Assembly: GCA_023078685.1 (NCBI GenBank)
Contig: JALGAS010000004.1
Coordinates: 992,001-1,056,000 of the forward strand
Direction: 5' to 3'
DNA from: Neopestalotiopsis rosae
Taxonomy: Eukaryota > Ascomycota > Sordariomycetes > Amphisphaeriales > Sporocadaceae
Length of the DNA: 64,000 nt
Shown here: one piece after another, positions 25,601 through 38,082 of the stretch
Numbering within the stretch: position 1 is the first letter of the stretch
Layout of the letters: each line of letters starts with the position of its first letter
Position numbers and translations under genes: made by a program
The notes under the pieces: generated by a model
Seen by the model: the letters and a program-made list of their open reading frames with translations, nothing else
The model's database searches: none
What the model was told of the DNA's origin: nothing

Positions 25601-26521
25601 CCGTCCTACCCGACCAATTGATCGGATTGACCAGAATATGGCGAAAAGGACAATGACCGAGAGATGACTTCCAAACTCCTTCGTGCGACATGCAGCTCCG
25701 TGTTTGCTCAGGCCCATTACTGACACCAAATTTCCTTGCCACCAAGGGATCTCAAGTCAACGAGACCCTTGGATCTCGTTTCCCACCCAGTCTTCGTGGG
25801 GCCAATCCGGAGAAGAGGGTGAGAAAGCGGCGTGGCGAAAAGGACCGCGAAGGATCGGGGTGCATATCCTGCTCACAGCAAAAAGAGGATGACGGGATTC
25901 TTAGAGCGTATTTCCTTTCTCGCCTCGGGCGTACTTTTGAACAGAAATTGATTGGGCCAAGTCACTAGCTTTACATACACGGGACTGCCTAATGCAGTAT
26001 ATCCAAGTCCGTGATTACACATCAAGGCAATCTCGCTTTTTTGAACTCATGCTTTCTGTAGTAGATGCTTATGATGTGATTGTATTGCAAACCAACAATG
26101 TCAGAGATAAAATACATGCTAAGTATGGGGAAATGGTATCTTGGTGTATCCCGGGTGCGCAAATGCTGTTATCGTAAATGCGATTGATTCTTTTCTTCCT
26201 TCTGAGCTGCGCAGTCTTGGTCATACCCTTTGTCAATCCAGCGTCGATATATACACAGCTGATAAGAGTGTAAGAGAAATATAGTAATTGTAAGATATGA
26301 ATAAATGAAGTCCGTGTACCAAGCGCCACGCATCCCAAATTATAGAGAGGCAAGGAAATAAAGGCAAGGTAAAGGCAAATTTTGATCCGTATATAAACCC
26401 AAGAGTGAGGAAAATCCAGAGAAAAAGAAGTGCCACCAAATGAGAATCGTAAATTGGAGACAAAGAAAATGCGAAAAAAAGACTGTGAAGTCATCGGGTT
26501 TGAATTTCTAGTAGTTCGTAA
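22656..26521. other. Gene-free interval between FAS beta and the regulator
   Basis: This 3.9 kb interval holds the FAS beta promoter on its left and the 3' flank of the regulator on its right. Open frames of 116-143 codons at 22911-23342, 23682-24110 and 23782-24132 overlap on opposite strands, show no domain and are probably chance. The hydrophobic frame at 26069-26494 lies in the region expected for the regulator's 3' untranslated sequence. I found no exact TGACGTGA box here. Confidence 0.5.
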
Positions 26522-27813
26522 TCATGCGCTTCCGTCGGATCTGAGAGACAAGCCGTGGCTAGACAAGCCATGACTGCCGCTGATATCGGCACCGTGCTCC
26601 AGGAGCACCGAGACCATATCGGTGCGCCCGAGCATCACGGCACGCTGCAGTGCTGTGTAGCCAGAGTTGTCCTTGGCATTGATTGAGATGTCGTATCGCT
26701 GCAAGAGGAGTCTCAGCGTGTCGAGTTGGCCCGACTCGACTGCAAGATGGAGGAGTGGAGCACCAGTTGTCCCTGGCGGGCTGCGGCCACCGGCTTGTGG
26801 TTTTCCATCGAACATTGACCAAGATGCGCTTGGGTTCGATTCGGGTGGTGTAGGATATGCGGCAGTAGGCGTCATGTCGTCGAGGGAGAAAGTGTTGTCC
26901 GGAATAGGTAGTGTGAGATGTTCTGGGTCGGTATACAAATGAAAAGCGGCGGGCGAAAGCGCCAAGAGAGGATTCTGACTGTTGTGGTGGTCGAGCATAA
27001 ATGATGCTGGGGATGGAGACATGCCAGGCACTTGAAGTGAGTCTGACCGTTCGCTTCTGGTTGATGCATGCGACCACGAGGAAGATGGGCTGTCGCATCT
27101 CGTAAAGAGGGGTGGGTTGCTGCTGGTTCTCAGGTGCTGATTGTGAAGCTGCGATGGCGAGATATGGATGTTGGACGTTGAAACGGCCCGGTTTCTGAGA
27201 GACGCAGGAGATGCCATGAATTCGTCTGCACCATTCAACGATGGAAAGTAGGACTCCGGCTCAAAGCTCATCGGGTGCTCTCCATCGGTGGTCAGTCCGA
27301 GACCGCGAAGATCGTCCTCGTTGGGAGTCTGTGACCATACTGGGAAGTATCCTCCCATCCATTCCGGCCCAGAAGTCGGTAGCGAAGGAGGAGGGGAGGC
27401 GATATCAGCTGAGAAAGCCCTATCGGATTGGGCTGGTGTGCTTCGACCAGAGGCAGAAGATTCTCTCCCCGAGGTATCTGCATTGGAGGATGTGGTGGAG
27501 GCGGCATCAGAGTTCGAAGGGTCCTGTGCTTCTTGCAGCTTCTGTAATTGCTTCTTCAGACGTTCAACCTCTTTCGTCCTGTCACGCATGTTTCGGCCTG
27601 TGCAGCTTTAGTTAGTATTGATGTGAGCTACCCCATGGAAGCTTGAGACAACTAACGGTATGCCCTCTGTGCAAGACGATTTTGGATCTTCCTCCTCTCC
27701 GCAGCATCAGGAAGATTCCTCCAGTCCTCATCAGGCTTCATGAGATCGGCGTAAGATATCGACTGTGGACGTCCACAACGACTCGGCGTAGATGACTGTG
27801 TGGCATTCGACAT
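26522..27813 (-). CDS. bZIP-type basic region plus ankyrin (bANK) pathway regulator, TOXE/APS2-like
   Basis: Predicted exons are complement(26522..27597, 27657..27813), giving 410 residues. A basic region at about 39-70 carries the bZIP signature NxxAQxxxR (NRLAQRAYRR) preceded by DWRNLPDAAERRK. It is followed by a charged KKQLQKLQ stretch too short for a full leucine zipper. The middle is Ser/Pro-rich and low complexity. The C-terminus (about 330-392) has two ankyrin repeats, with the hallmarks PLLHLAVESG and GYTALQRAV...LLEHGADI. This layout defines the bANK regulators TOXE (HC-toxin) and APS2/APF2 (apicidin), which activate their clusters. The intron splits the basic region between Tyr and Arg. 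The frame is open upstream of 27813 for over 350 bases, so an earlier start is possible, but that segment shows no conserved feature. Local control of the NRPS cluster is inferred. Confidence 0.9.
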
Positions 27814-30800
27814 TATGCTATAAGCCGACTGTTGTCGGGGTAAAAGTATTCTAGTCTCTTGATAGTGATGATGCTCAATGGTATCCAAAGGCCCTAGAAC
27901 TTCGAGGCGAGGTGTTATTGAAGGTACCGTTGAATGGTCAATGCCAAGGAGAGTGAATGATGATGATGAGTTGCGAGGATGATCTGCTGTGCCGAGAAGA
28001 TTGACAAGTCGGGGGGTAGAGCTTGAGGATATATTCAGTTGAAAGTCTTGCAGTTGTGGACAGTCAAATGCAGGAACAGGACTTGGGGATCGTAGGATAA
28101 GTATAACAGTAAGAGGAAAAGATCCCGGCCCTTGATAATCCCAACCGTTGGAGCAGAGGCTTGCCCAGTCGAGCGTAGGCTTAGCCCAAAATAACATCGA
28201 GAAATAGATTTGCTGATGAGATGGCCACCCCCCAGTCCAGCCTGGGACTTCACCCAGCTGTGAGCACGGGTGCCACAGTGAGGGAGAGGAGGCCTTACGG
28301 CTCAGCTGAATGGCCTAATGCGGACGGCGGACTGGCCGCCAGTGAATACGCTCGTAGCAGCCCGGCTCTCATGCCATGCCCTTGACAAAAGCGTGGCAGG
28401 TCAAGGTTCACACCAGAGAGCAGAGAATGGCGGAGATCCACTCGCCGTAAGCTGGTCAGACCGGGTCAAGAGAAGTGGGAAAGGAAGGAAGTGCCAGAGA
28501 TGTTGTGACGCGGTCACGGAGGGGACGAAGGAGCGGAAGTGCTAATGAGATCTTGTACCGATGTGGTTTAGCGGCAGAGCTATAGGAACATGGGATATAT
28601 TTGAATTTCGCTACCTCGTACACTATACCCAAGTACAGGCAGAGAGACTGAAAAAGGTACCCGAACCTGGCACCACGATGAATTTCCGGTAGCATGTTAC
28701 ATGCAGTGACCGCACACGATCTCAGCGTCTTGCAGTACGTTAGACATGGAAATATCGTTTCATCGCCGTTTGCCACGTTCCTGTATCTGCAGGCGACAGA
28801 AAAACGTGGTGCTGTCAAGGGACAAGCCATGCTTTGCTAAGAGGGAGGGGCAGCGGGCGAGCCAGGGTTTGATGCATCGCAGGCCTAGCAAGTAGACGAG
28901 GGCACGTCCATGCTGCCTTGAAAATCCATAATAAGCTCTTCAATGAAGAGCAGAAACGAAATACGTTAGACTAGATCGATATACCCAAAATAACTGGCGA
29001 CGATGAGCGATCTCGATTATTTGAGCATTGACCTTTGTCTTTCGGAGAATTTACAGCGTGGAATCACTCTCTAAAAAGCAGCACTGTGCTGGGATCGCAG
29101 AGTAGGACGTTTAAGGCCGTGCCTCAATCTCTTTCTCGGGGGCAAGCGCCATGGAATACGTGCGTGGGAACAATCTTGCTTACCAGTATCTATGTTTTTC
29201 TGTGGGCTTGAGAATGTTCGGTATCGGAATGTCACCCAGTACGAACGGTGGCTCTGCATCTACGAGCTGTATGCGCCGCACTCACGCAGCCATTTTTGGT
29301 ATGTTTTGGTGTCTCCATAATAAGCCGCGACACGCAGAGCCGCCCCATACATAATCTCTGCCTATATGCCTGCACAAGGTTGGCATTCAGTGAATTGACT
29401 TTTGAATAAATGTATCATCGCCTTAATGTGGCTGAGATATACCTGAAAGCCTTTTTTATCATCATGAAAATCTGAAAGTATACCCTCTGCCTCTGGGTCT
29501 GCATAGCCTATACTGCTCGGTGTCAGCATAACCCTTTAGCGTGAGCCATCAGTTTGATTGCTTGGCACGTATTCGGAACCGTGCGAAAGGAAGGATCGCC
29601 GGCTAAAATCTTCAGAGTCTTCAATTTAGCAATAAGAATCATTTGATAACCCAGCAGTCTTCGCTCTCGGCGCCCAGCACGGTACGGAAGACGGTGAATG
29701 CTTAACATGCCGATCAAGCTTCATGTCCAGACAAGAACCATTGGCGTTGATCCCAGAGCATATTGATTGCGCAACGCTCGTCGATCTCTTCCTTACTGGG
29801 CCGGATCCTTTCCGCACTTCAGCGTCGCAAAACAAGGTCAACAAAATGACTGTATCCTTACTATGGTTCTTAAAACACACAGAATCGCGGGGATCTAGAG
29901 TTTGTCTACGATTCTCCGCATGCGGCCGGCTGCGCAATCTTCCAGCGAGATCCTGACACTAAGGAAAAGATAAAATAAAATAAAGGCTTGCCAATTTGAG
30001 GGTAGCAGCACAGAACATTTTGTTTTGTTCCATCTGCAAACCCCTGCCAAACGTCAAACTGCTGGCCAGCTCCCCATTGGCGAGATTGTCCAGCTAAAGT
30101 TGCCAATTCGGGTACTGTACACTGATTCAAAGGCCAATGAGGTGAATTCAGCCCAGGAACCCTGACCTACCTTGCTGCAGCTTTGCTAGATCCATCGCCT
30201 CCACTAGAGATGTAACCCTTTCGAATTGAGGCGGAATGACCAGGAGAGGTAGAAAGAGCTACGCTTGTAAGCATGTTCATCACTTCTCGGTATGGTCCCC
30301 AGGATTCTAGTCTCCTCCGGGCTTGGGCCACGCTTCTCCAGTATCGACTCCGTGAGACGGCAAGTGCTCAGATGATAGAAACGCCTCAGACCATCAGTGA
30401 TACAGTATATCCTGTAGACAATGACACCTTGATGTCGATCAGGTCCGGGGCCGAATACGTGATCGCTGACGGACACTAATGAATGGCAGTATAGTCGAGC
30501 CGCTACTGCTAGCTCTTCACAACTTGCGGCCATGTTGTTGTTTAGTGGTTCGCTCTCAATCCCCGGAGGCTCTCTAAAATCAAGGCTTGGCACTTAGTGT
30601 CCGCAGGCATTCGTTCCCTCTAGCCCATACAACCATGATCGCGGCCCTTCATGATCGAAGAAAAAAAGGCGCTCGCTGCAGACAATGCGGGGGCTAGCTG
30701 ACAAGACAACAGAGATGAGTAAAACAAAACAAAAGGGACGCAATTCCACACTCACCATCCAATCAGGGAAAACTGTGGCTTGCAGGAAAATGTTTCTATT

Positions 30801-33800
30801 CCTGTACCAAGCTTACCAAGGGCCCCTCCTCTCTAGAGGGTACTATGTAAACATTCATCCTTGCCTCCACGTGCAGGCGTACCTTTCGAAACCTCTCTTT
30901 CCCTTCCCACGGGGCCACACAACCCACCTCGTCACAAACCACAAACAGGATTACGAGCATTTCCCCGGCAGCAGCCAAAAGCCAAAAAGCACCGGCCTCA
31001 ACTTGATCGGAGTGCGCGCTAGAATTGCGGCTTGGCAACGTTCTGAAAGCTCCACTGGCACTTTCCGACACGATCCGCCGCTGCACGGCCCTCCGAGCTC
31101 TATCAGATATCTGACCTACCAAACCTACCTGCCAGTACCTGGAGTCCTGTCTATACACAAAGATGTTTCATTGCATTTTGACTTCGCGGAGCGGGAATAA
31201 TGTGATGTACTGAATGGCATGAAATACACCCGCTGCTTTGACAATCAACCTGTCACGTATTGAACATCAAATCCACCAGAGAAGCTCATTTCCCAAAGTT
31301 TCCAAATAAATACCAAAGTCCCATTATGGCAGACCTCGGGCAAAGGAAGATGGATTACGTACGAAAACTGAGAGAGGCCGGAAGACAAAAGTGCCAAGCT
31401 GGACAGAATGCCACGTGGTGAGAGAGGAACAGCTATCTCCCCTAGAACCAATCATGTCCGCAACAGAAAGACCAAACATAAAGTCGAGACCGCGAAGTAA
31501 GCACCGTACCGGATCCTTGGGTGAGCCAGATGGCTGGGCTCTCGTTTTTTGGGGCGCAAGCTGTGTGCTCTATTCCAAGATACGCTGCTTAGCTCATCTT
31601 TCTTGGTTTATTGTTCAAAAACTGTGTGTGTTTGTGTAATGTGGGCGGAAAATTGTTACCGCTAGCGATTATCATCAGCGAGCCTTCCTTCCAGTTCGCT
31701 CCAAAAAAAAAAAAACGATGCATTGTGCCAGTGCCCAGATGGGATTATTGTGATGCGTTGTCCAACCCCAAAATGAGATCCTTGGGCTGAGACTACGAGG
31801 TAAGTGTACCCGCACAAGTCCGCAACCCGCCAAGCCCATTAAAGTCAGCAAAGTCGACTACAATATTCTTTCTTTGGGCGTTTTTCATGAAGGCTCAGAG
31901 TAAGCCGGGCACGCTCAACGTCATTGAAGTTTATGACCATATGGGCTAATGTAAAGTATCTTGGGGCAGGAGGGAGCAAAGTGATTAGCAGCTTTAGTAG
32001 CTGGGATCACCCCAAAAAGGCCCACTGAAACGAACATTGCTAGAAAGCTTGGCTGGAAGTCATCATAGTTTGTGATGGCGCTGCCGAATAGCCGCTTCCT
32101 TTGCAGGATTTCCCAATCCAATCGATCAGCGTGATCAGCATTATGTACATACACGGAGCTATAATTGTGATCTAGACTGGTTATGCTGTCACTGTATGTG
32201 TTGTTACACATGGAGATATCGGGTTGCAGATCACATCAAGGTGGTCAGCACAGTGGGTGAACACAGACATCTGCTCCCACGTGGTGTCTATTATATTACT
32301 CATACGGACGTTAGGTCTTGGTGTTTCTGGTATCCGTTCTGTTCTTATCGGGATTGTGGGCCGTCCTGTAATCGGAAGATGGATAACACGCCCGCGATAG
32401 GCTTCTCCAAATGTGACAAATTGGTCTTCTGTGCAAATGTCCGTCCATGGGTGATTCGGTCCCGACTGAGGCCCTCGCAGACAGGGCTCCGAGACCATAC
32501 TGGGCTTGATACTCCCCACATTTGGACAACCGCCCAGGTGCTGGATCTCTGGTCTTGGTTGACCGTTGCGAGTGACCGTTGCGAGGTTGGTCAATATCCT
32601 GGACCACGGTCGGATGCCGGTCTTGATCCCATCGCGTTATTGGGAAACTCTCTGCGGGACAATCATGAACGGCGGAGCGGGCGTAATCGCCTCGAGTCGA
32701 CTCTGGGACGGTGCGTGCAGCGCGTATGTTGTCGGCAAATGGTGTTGTAGGATGATGTGATGGCCTCGCTCCGCTATTTTTCTTCCTCAACGTGTCATCC
32801 AATTTCCATTGCACGAGGGCCGCGTATGAGAAGAATCCATCTGCTTGTCATGGGCAAGAATGGCTGTTTTAAGACTCTACACATTTTCCAAGTTTACTGC
32901 AATTTACTGTGAATTGGTTGTGTCATATCAGTAATGCCTCTGGGTCTCCTATAAGTGTTCTGTAGTATACTCGTCGATCACTGTGGACTTGATGGGGTCG
33001 GCAGTAGGAGCACTGACAACGCAAATCGTTGTTGAGTAAGGTGAAATAGCGAGTCTAAAAGAGTCCAGGGCAATCGGCTGCTACCAAAGCTGGGGGCATC
33101 TGGGGCTTTTCGAAGACTTTCAGAGCCCCACTCAGAGCGGAACGGCCCTATCAGGTTGAGAGAACCCCTGTCTCTCTAGCGAGAGAGGAAGAGACAGACC
33201 TGCTGGGAATCAGATCCTTCCTCTGTGTTTGAACCCTTTAGGTGGCCGGCATGCATCAAGCCTCACGGGTTGCGACGCCAAAATGGCTTGGATACTGCCT
33301 TCTCTATGGCTGAAGGTGGAATAAAGTTGTCTAGGACCAGCGTACTGCGTCACATCGCTGCCATTCCTTCAGAAGCTACCCTAGTAAGGCGGTGACTTTT
33401 TGACCTGCCGGACAGCCAGCGAACATGGCAATTTGAGGCTGACCTAGTATGGCGCGCTCATTTCACAGTAATAATCCTTTGATGCAGAGAACTGACCAGC
33501 TGCTTTACGCCCGAAGAGAGAGCTATTGATCTGGGCATCATTTCTAGGCGACCTTGCTCCAGCTTGTGGGAAATGATCGCATCTACGCAAAATACAGAGC
33601 TGAAGTGCGAGAGAATGCAAAATGTGACTGTCAAGGAATATGGAAATCATTGAGGCGCTTCAATAGGCAATCCAGAGGACGAATCTATCACGAAACTGTC
33701 TTATGGAAGGCTGAGCTAAAGGTTGGACGTTGAAACGAACACTAGCTCAGCTGAAAGCTACTGGAGACAGCGTTATGGTAGTGGAACATTCCGGCGTCTG

Positions 33801-34533
33801 CCCCTGTACAGGGCTGGGGCGCAGCGGCACATTTCAGAGCCCTTACAGCACGGTATAGCACGAAAAGCATGAATGCCTTGGGTGCAATGCTGTCTTGTGT
33901 CCATTCTGTGCCGCCCAAGGTGTCATGTCCACGCGCCGACAGCCACAAAGAATTCGTAATGGTCGTACAATTATGGTGCATATTGATTCTAAGTTAAGCA
34001 TTATCCCGATTAGCCATCGAGTCAGTGGGTTGGGTCGGCCAAGCAAAGAAAGGTCCCATTATTGCTGCAGCTCTAAGAATCATGCTTACATAGTACATCA
34101 AGAGTGGGCATTATAACAGTAAGTCGCCCAGCTCGAAACACGCAATTCTCAAAGTGATTCGTCTCGGCATCACTCACTAGATCCTGTCCATTGGAGATCT
34201 TCTCTTGGTCTTTACTGGGTTTTCCTTGGCCTTCTTGTCATAGAGCTATACTTTAGACGCCATAATTTCCATCATTTCTGTTCTCAAATTCATATCTGCA
34301 TCATCAACACAACAATCATCTCTACAGTCCAAAACTGCAACTACAGGCAGGCAACCATTTAAAGCAAGCCACTCATTGGAGCTTTGTGAGCCACACCTGA
34401 CTGGTTTCGGTTATACACTATAGTGCAAAGATCATCGCATTCAGATCTTCTTATTTGCTGGTTTCCCCGCGCCACTTGAAAATACTCTTGACAACGACTG
34501 CCTTCTCTTCGAACTCGTTTCGACAAGAACGCA
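27814..34533. other. 6.7 kb gene-poor interval
   Basis: The left part is the regulator's promoter. The rest has many stop codons in all frames. The longest frames (30685-31200 plus, 32196-32750 plus, 32311-32814 minus) overlap antisense frames and show no domain. Minor structures seen are a 13-base direct repeat (gaccgttgcgag units) at 32561-32586 and a six-base-stem, four-base-loop hairpin (CTCTCT-AGCG-AGAGAG) at 33172-33187. I see no transposase, reverse transcriptase or tRNA. Confidence 0.5.
28505..28517. promoter_or_regulatory. Inverted repeat GTGAC-GCG-GTCAC upstream of the regulator
   Basis: Perfect five-base arms flank a three-base centre about 690 bases upstream of the bANK start codon. 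It resembles a binding site for a dimeric regulator and shares the TGAC core with the Api-box. No function is established; it may be chance. Confidence 0.25.
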
Positions 34534-35808
34534 ATGTCTTCCATTCCTCACCTTGTCGCCGTCACGGCCACCAAGGTTCTCCGCAGAGACTCGGACGATA
34601 CTAGCAGCGGCGACTGCTACACTGCCACTCCCGGTCCCAACGGTTACGTCGGTGACCCGGGCGCTTGCAATGCCTACTACAACTACAACCCGCAGTATGC
34701 GCCCGCCGTGGCCGTAGCGGTGCTCTTTGCCATCTTTTTCGGCGCGCATCTCTTCCAAGGTATCGCATACAAGAAGGTAAGTTGAACAATAATTTCTCTC
34801 CATCGTCTATTCTCGGCTAATCTGAGACAATCTTCAGCGTTACACTTGGGTCGTCATCATGGGAGCTTGCTGGGAAATGGTTGCCTTTATCCTGCACTCG
34901 GTCGGTAGCAAGAACCAGCAAAACGTTGGCTATGCTACTGCATGGCAGATTCTCTTCTTGCTCGCTCCTCTCTGGATCAACGCCTTTGTCTACATGACTT
35001 TTGCTCGCGAGGCCTACTTCTTCCTCCCCGAAGGCGACCGCAGAATCCGCGGCATCAACGCCACTTCCATTGCCAAGTGGTTTGTTGGTGCTGACATTCT
35101 CACCTTTATGTAAGCACAAGAACAGGATAACCCTCATCATACCTTGATAGCTGACAATCTGCATAGCGTCCAGGGTGCCGGTGGTATCATGGCCAGCCCT
35201 GGCGCTGGCGCTGACACCATCAAGACGGGTCTCAACATCTACCTCGCCGGCATGGGATTCCAGCAGTTCTTCATCGTGCTCTTCCTCTGGCTCATGATTG
35301 AGTTCCACGTCCGCTGCAACTCTTGGGGTCCCAGCGGTGCCGCTTCCTACGGTGCCGGCAAGCGCAACTGGAGACCCCTCCACTACGCCCTCTACGCCAC
35401 TCTGGGCTGCATCACGATCCGTGTCATCTACCGTATTGCCGAGTTCGCCGGTGGCATCAAGCCTTCCAACCCCATTCCCTTCCATGAGGTAAGCCATCCT
35501 TTCTTTGGCAAAAGTACTTCTAAATCCTACTGAAAGTCAAGTCTCTAACCACTACCGTCGAATAGGAGTACTCGTACGCCCTCGACTGCTTCCCCATGAT
35601 GGTCGCCCTCCTCATCCTGGCCGTCTGGCACCCGGGCCGCTTCCTCGTCGGACCCGGCAGCGAGTTCCCCAAGCTGTCCAAGGCCCAGAAGAAGCAGGCC
35701 AAGGCCGACCGCAAGGCCGCCAAGTACGCCGCCAAGCATGGCGGCAAGGCCGTCCCCGGCCACATCACGGACGAGTACGAGGTCACCGAGTACGGCAGCC
35801 GCCAGTAA
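34534..35808 (+). CDS. RTA1-like seven-transmembrane protein
   Basis: Predicted exons are 34534..34776, 34838..35109, 35167..35488 and 35566..35808, giving 359 residues. After a short polar N-terminus with a YTATPGPNGYVGDPGACNAY-type segment come about seven hydrophobic helices. Family hallmarks are YNPQYAPAVAVAVLFAIFF near the first helix, an EFAGG segment after the sixth and YALDCFPM...HPGRFL at the last. The tail is strongly basic (KKQAKADRKAAKYAAKHGG). RTA1/RSB1/RTM1 proteins are fungal membrane proteins linked to lipid translocation and resistance to toxic amphipaths such as 7-aminocholesterol. No MFS or ABC transporter is visible in the window, so a self-protection or export role for a lipopeptide is possible, but RTA1 genes are abundant in fungi and this one may be unrelated. 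Family assignment is confident. Confidence 0.88.
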
Positions 35809-38082
35809 ACGCGGCCTGCCTCTCCGACGGAAAAAGCCGATCGTTTGGCTTTGGAGTGAGGGCATTATACTTTAATGTGGAATACATAGACATTGGGCAA
35901 GACTCAATTGGGACATAAAATATCGGGTGGAATAGATTGGATCTTCTGGGGTTTTGTGTGCGCGGCACTGTGTGGAGTGGTACGGGGCTTCTGGGATAGA
36001 GGAGTGTTCTCTTTTGATTGGCGTTTTGGTTTTCATTCTTATATTTGACTATACTCAGTATTCATGTAGCAGATCTTACGAAATTAACATTGCATTGGAG
36101 CTATACACACAAGATTTCTGGTGTACTACCACTTATCGGTGATGCTGATTCTTCCCCCTCTTGAAGCATAAGATCATGAAGGACCATCATTAGACACATA
36201 TGGATCCAGTAACCAGCACGTCTGCATCCTGTGCCTACCCATAGACCGTAACATGATAACGCGGCCATAACGCAATTGATGAAGATGACAGGTCTTAGAA
36301 CTGTAACTAAATGAGCTGTCAATCATCCGGGAATGTCGGGTATAAACCATTTATGCAAGTTGACGGCTCAGCGCTCAGAGTGTCAAGCTGGCTGGCCCGG
36401 AGTACGTAAATCCATGGTTAAGAATCTTCTCAGATCATATTCCCGTTCCCACTCAAATAGGTCGCAGATACCTTCGAGACTTCTGATGCTTCCTCGTGCT
36501 GTTCCTTCACCCAAGAACAGCTGTATTGTGAAGGATGTCGGCAGGGTACAAGATTCGTAACATGATACAAGAGTAACATCAAACACATCGAATGTATTTG
36601 GACAGCGACTGAGTTATGCTCAAGCGTTACAGCGAGGGTAGAAACCTGCAGGATGCAGCATTGTGCATTGCCGCTCCATAAAATCGTTACTTTGATACCG
36701 GCACTTTTTGAAGGAGGCTTTGGTCAGAGGGCAGAGTAGACCAATGACCCTCCAATTGACATTTCTCTGCCGGACTACGGGCAACTGGGATTTTTCTTCT
36801 GTGCCCTTGTCACAGGACTGCAGCATCCATTAGGGGGAGAAGTCCATAGCAATTGGGGGCAGAGTGTCTTTTGTCCTCCGACCATGGTTCATGAGTGCTG
36901 CAACTATGTCAATACTCCGACATGCTCCCAAAATATCGAACGGATTTTTAGTGATCAACCCGAACTAGGACCTCCTCGTGCACAATGGACACAAACTTGA
37001 GGAAATTTCGTACACGCCTCTCGGACGGAGCAATCCTCAAGGATGCTACGGCGATCTCAATCTGAAGCAGCCCAATTCAGACAATCAGTGATAAAAAAGT
37101 TGAGAATAAACAATTCATAGTTGGAGTATTTTCCATGGGCTGGGTGGGCTTGCATCGCGTATCATTACCTCCGACGCACGTTGCTGGCGCTGTTGCATAT
37201 TGCGCGCTCTCGAGCATGGCAGATTTGGACCGACGGATTTTGTTCACGGATCCAGGTGACGCCAGCAACGCTGTAGGCCCAGAAAGACACGTCGAAATCG
37301 AGTATCAATTTCTCCGGATAAAACTGCATGGTGACTCTGGGGCGGGACGAATGTGGTTCTGTCAGCTTACCCCTTTGGCCCAAACGAGTACGCAAAGTAA
37401 GCTGGCCCCCATTCCGGCATAACGCAGCGACTAATGGCAAAGCACGATTCTTGAATAGGAACAAGGAGGCTTTTTCTCATTCCCGCTGATAAAGTGCTGA
37501 CATGCTTGGCACTTTGAATGTCAAATGTGTTCTATCACTTTTCTTAAATTGATCAGTTGCTGACTGATGCTTGTATTCATATTCACGTCCTTAACAGCTT
37601 TGACGATGCATGTTGTCCGGTAAAAAACTGTGATAGTACATTTGGCTTCCACTTTGATAACATATCACTGCATGTAGCACTAGTTGGGTGTCGGCACGCA
37701 GTGCAGGGGGCCCCAGCGAAAGTCGTGAGAGGAGCTTAGTATCTCCCACAATGGACTTAGAATCTGGTGATATGGACTTAAATCATCTACCACTAAAAGT
37801 AAGACTCGGAACAAAGGGCACAAGAATTGTTTGTCTCAAGACTTGAAATTCTGTAGAAGGTTACGTCCATTGACATTTATGTTCAGGCAATGATTGGACA
37901 AGAAGCTCCACTGCTCAACTTAAATATGTATTTAGAATATACTATGTGTTTCCAAAAAGACCAGTCACATTACTCTATGAACTACTTGATATTCAGGGTA
38001 GCAACTCCTTCAACGCCTACAGACCAAAAATAAGCCATACGCCACATGGAAACAGATCAAAGCTCAGTGTGCCATGAAAGGA
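35809..38082. other. Interval between RTA1 and aminotransferase 3' ends, no gene seen
   Basis: The flanking genes converge on this 2.3 kb stretch. The open frames (for example 37135-37422 and 37165-37464, on opposite strands over the same bases) have no recognisable features. Confidence 0.55.

Noticed and set aside
26069..26494. Hydrophobic 141-codon minus-strand frame
   Set aside because: It sits just past the regulator's stop codon in A/T-rich sequence, best read as 3' untranslated region.
27814..28197. Upstream in-frame extension of the bANK regulator
   Set aside because: The frame is open but carries no conserved feature. The Met at 27813 directly precedes the basic region with normal family spacing.
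30685..31200. 171-codon plus-strand frame in the gene-poor interval
   Set aside because: It overlaps an antisense frame of 120 codons, has irregular composition, no domain and no splice partners.
32196..32814. Three overlapping frames of 137-184 codons on both strands
   Set aside because: Coding potential on both strands at once suggests chance openness; none shows a motif or domain.
33172..33187. Hairpin as a possible mobile-element terminus or RNA
   Set aside because: Six base pairs only, no second copy, no target-site duplication and no linked enzyme.
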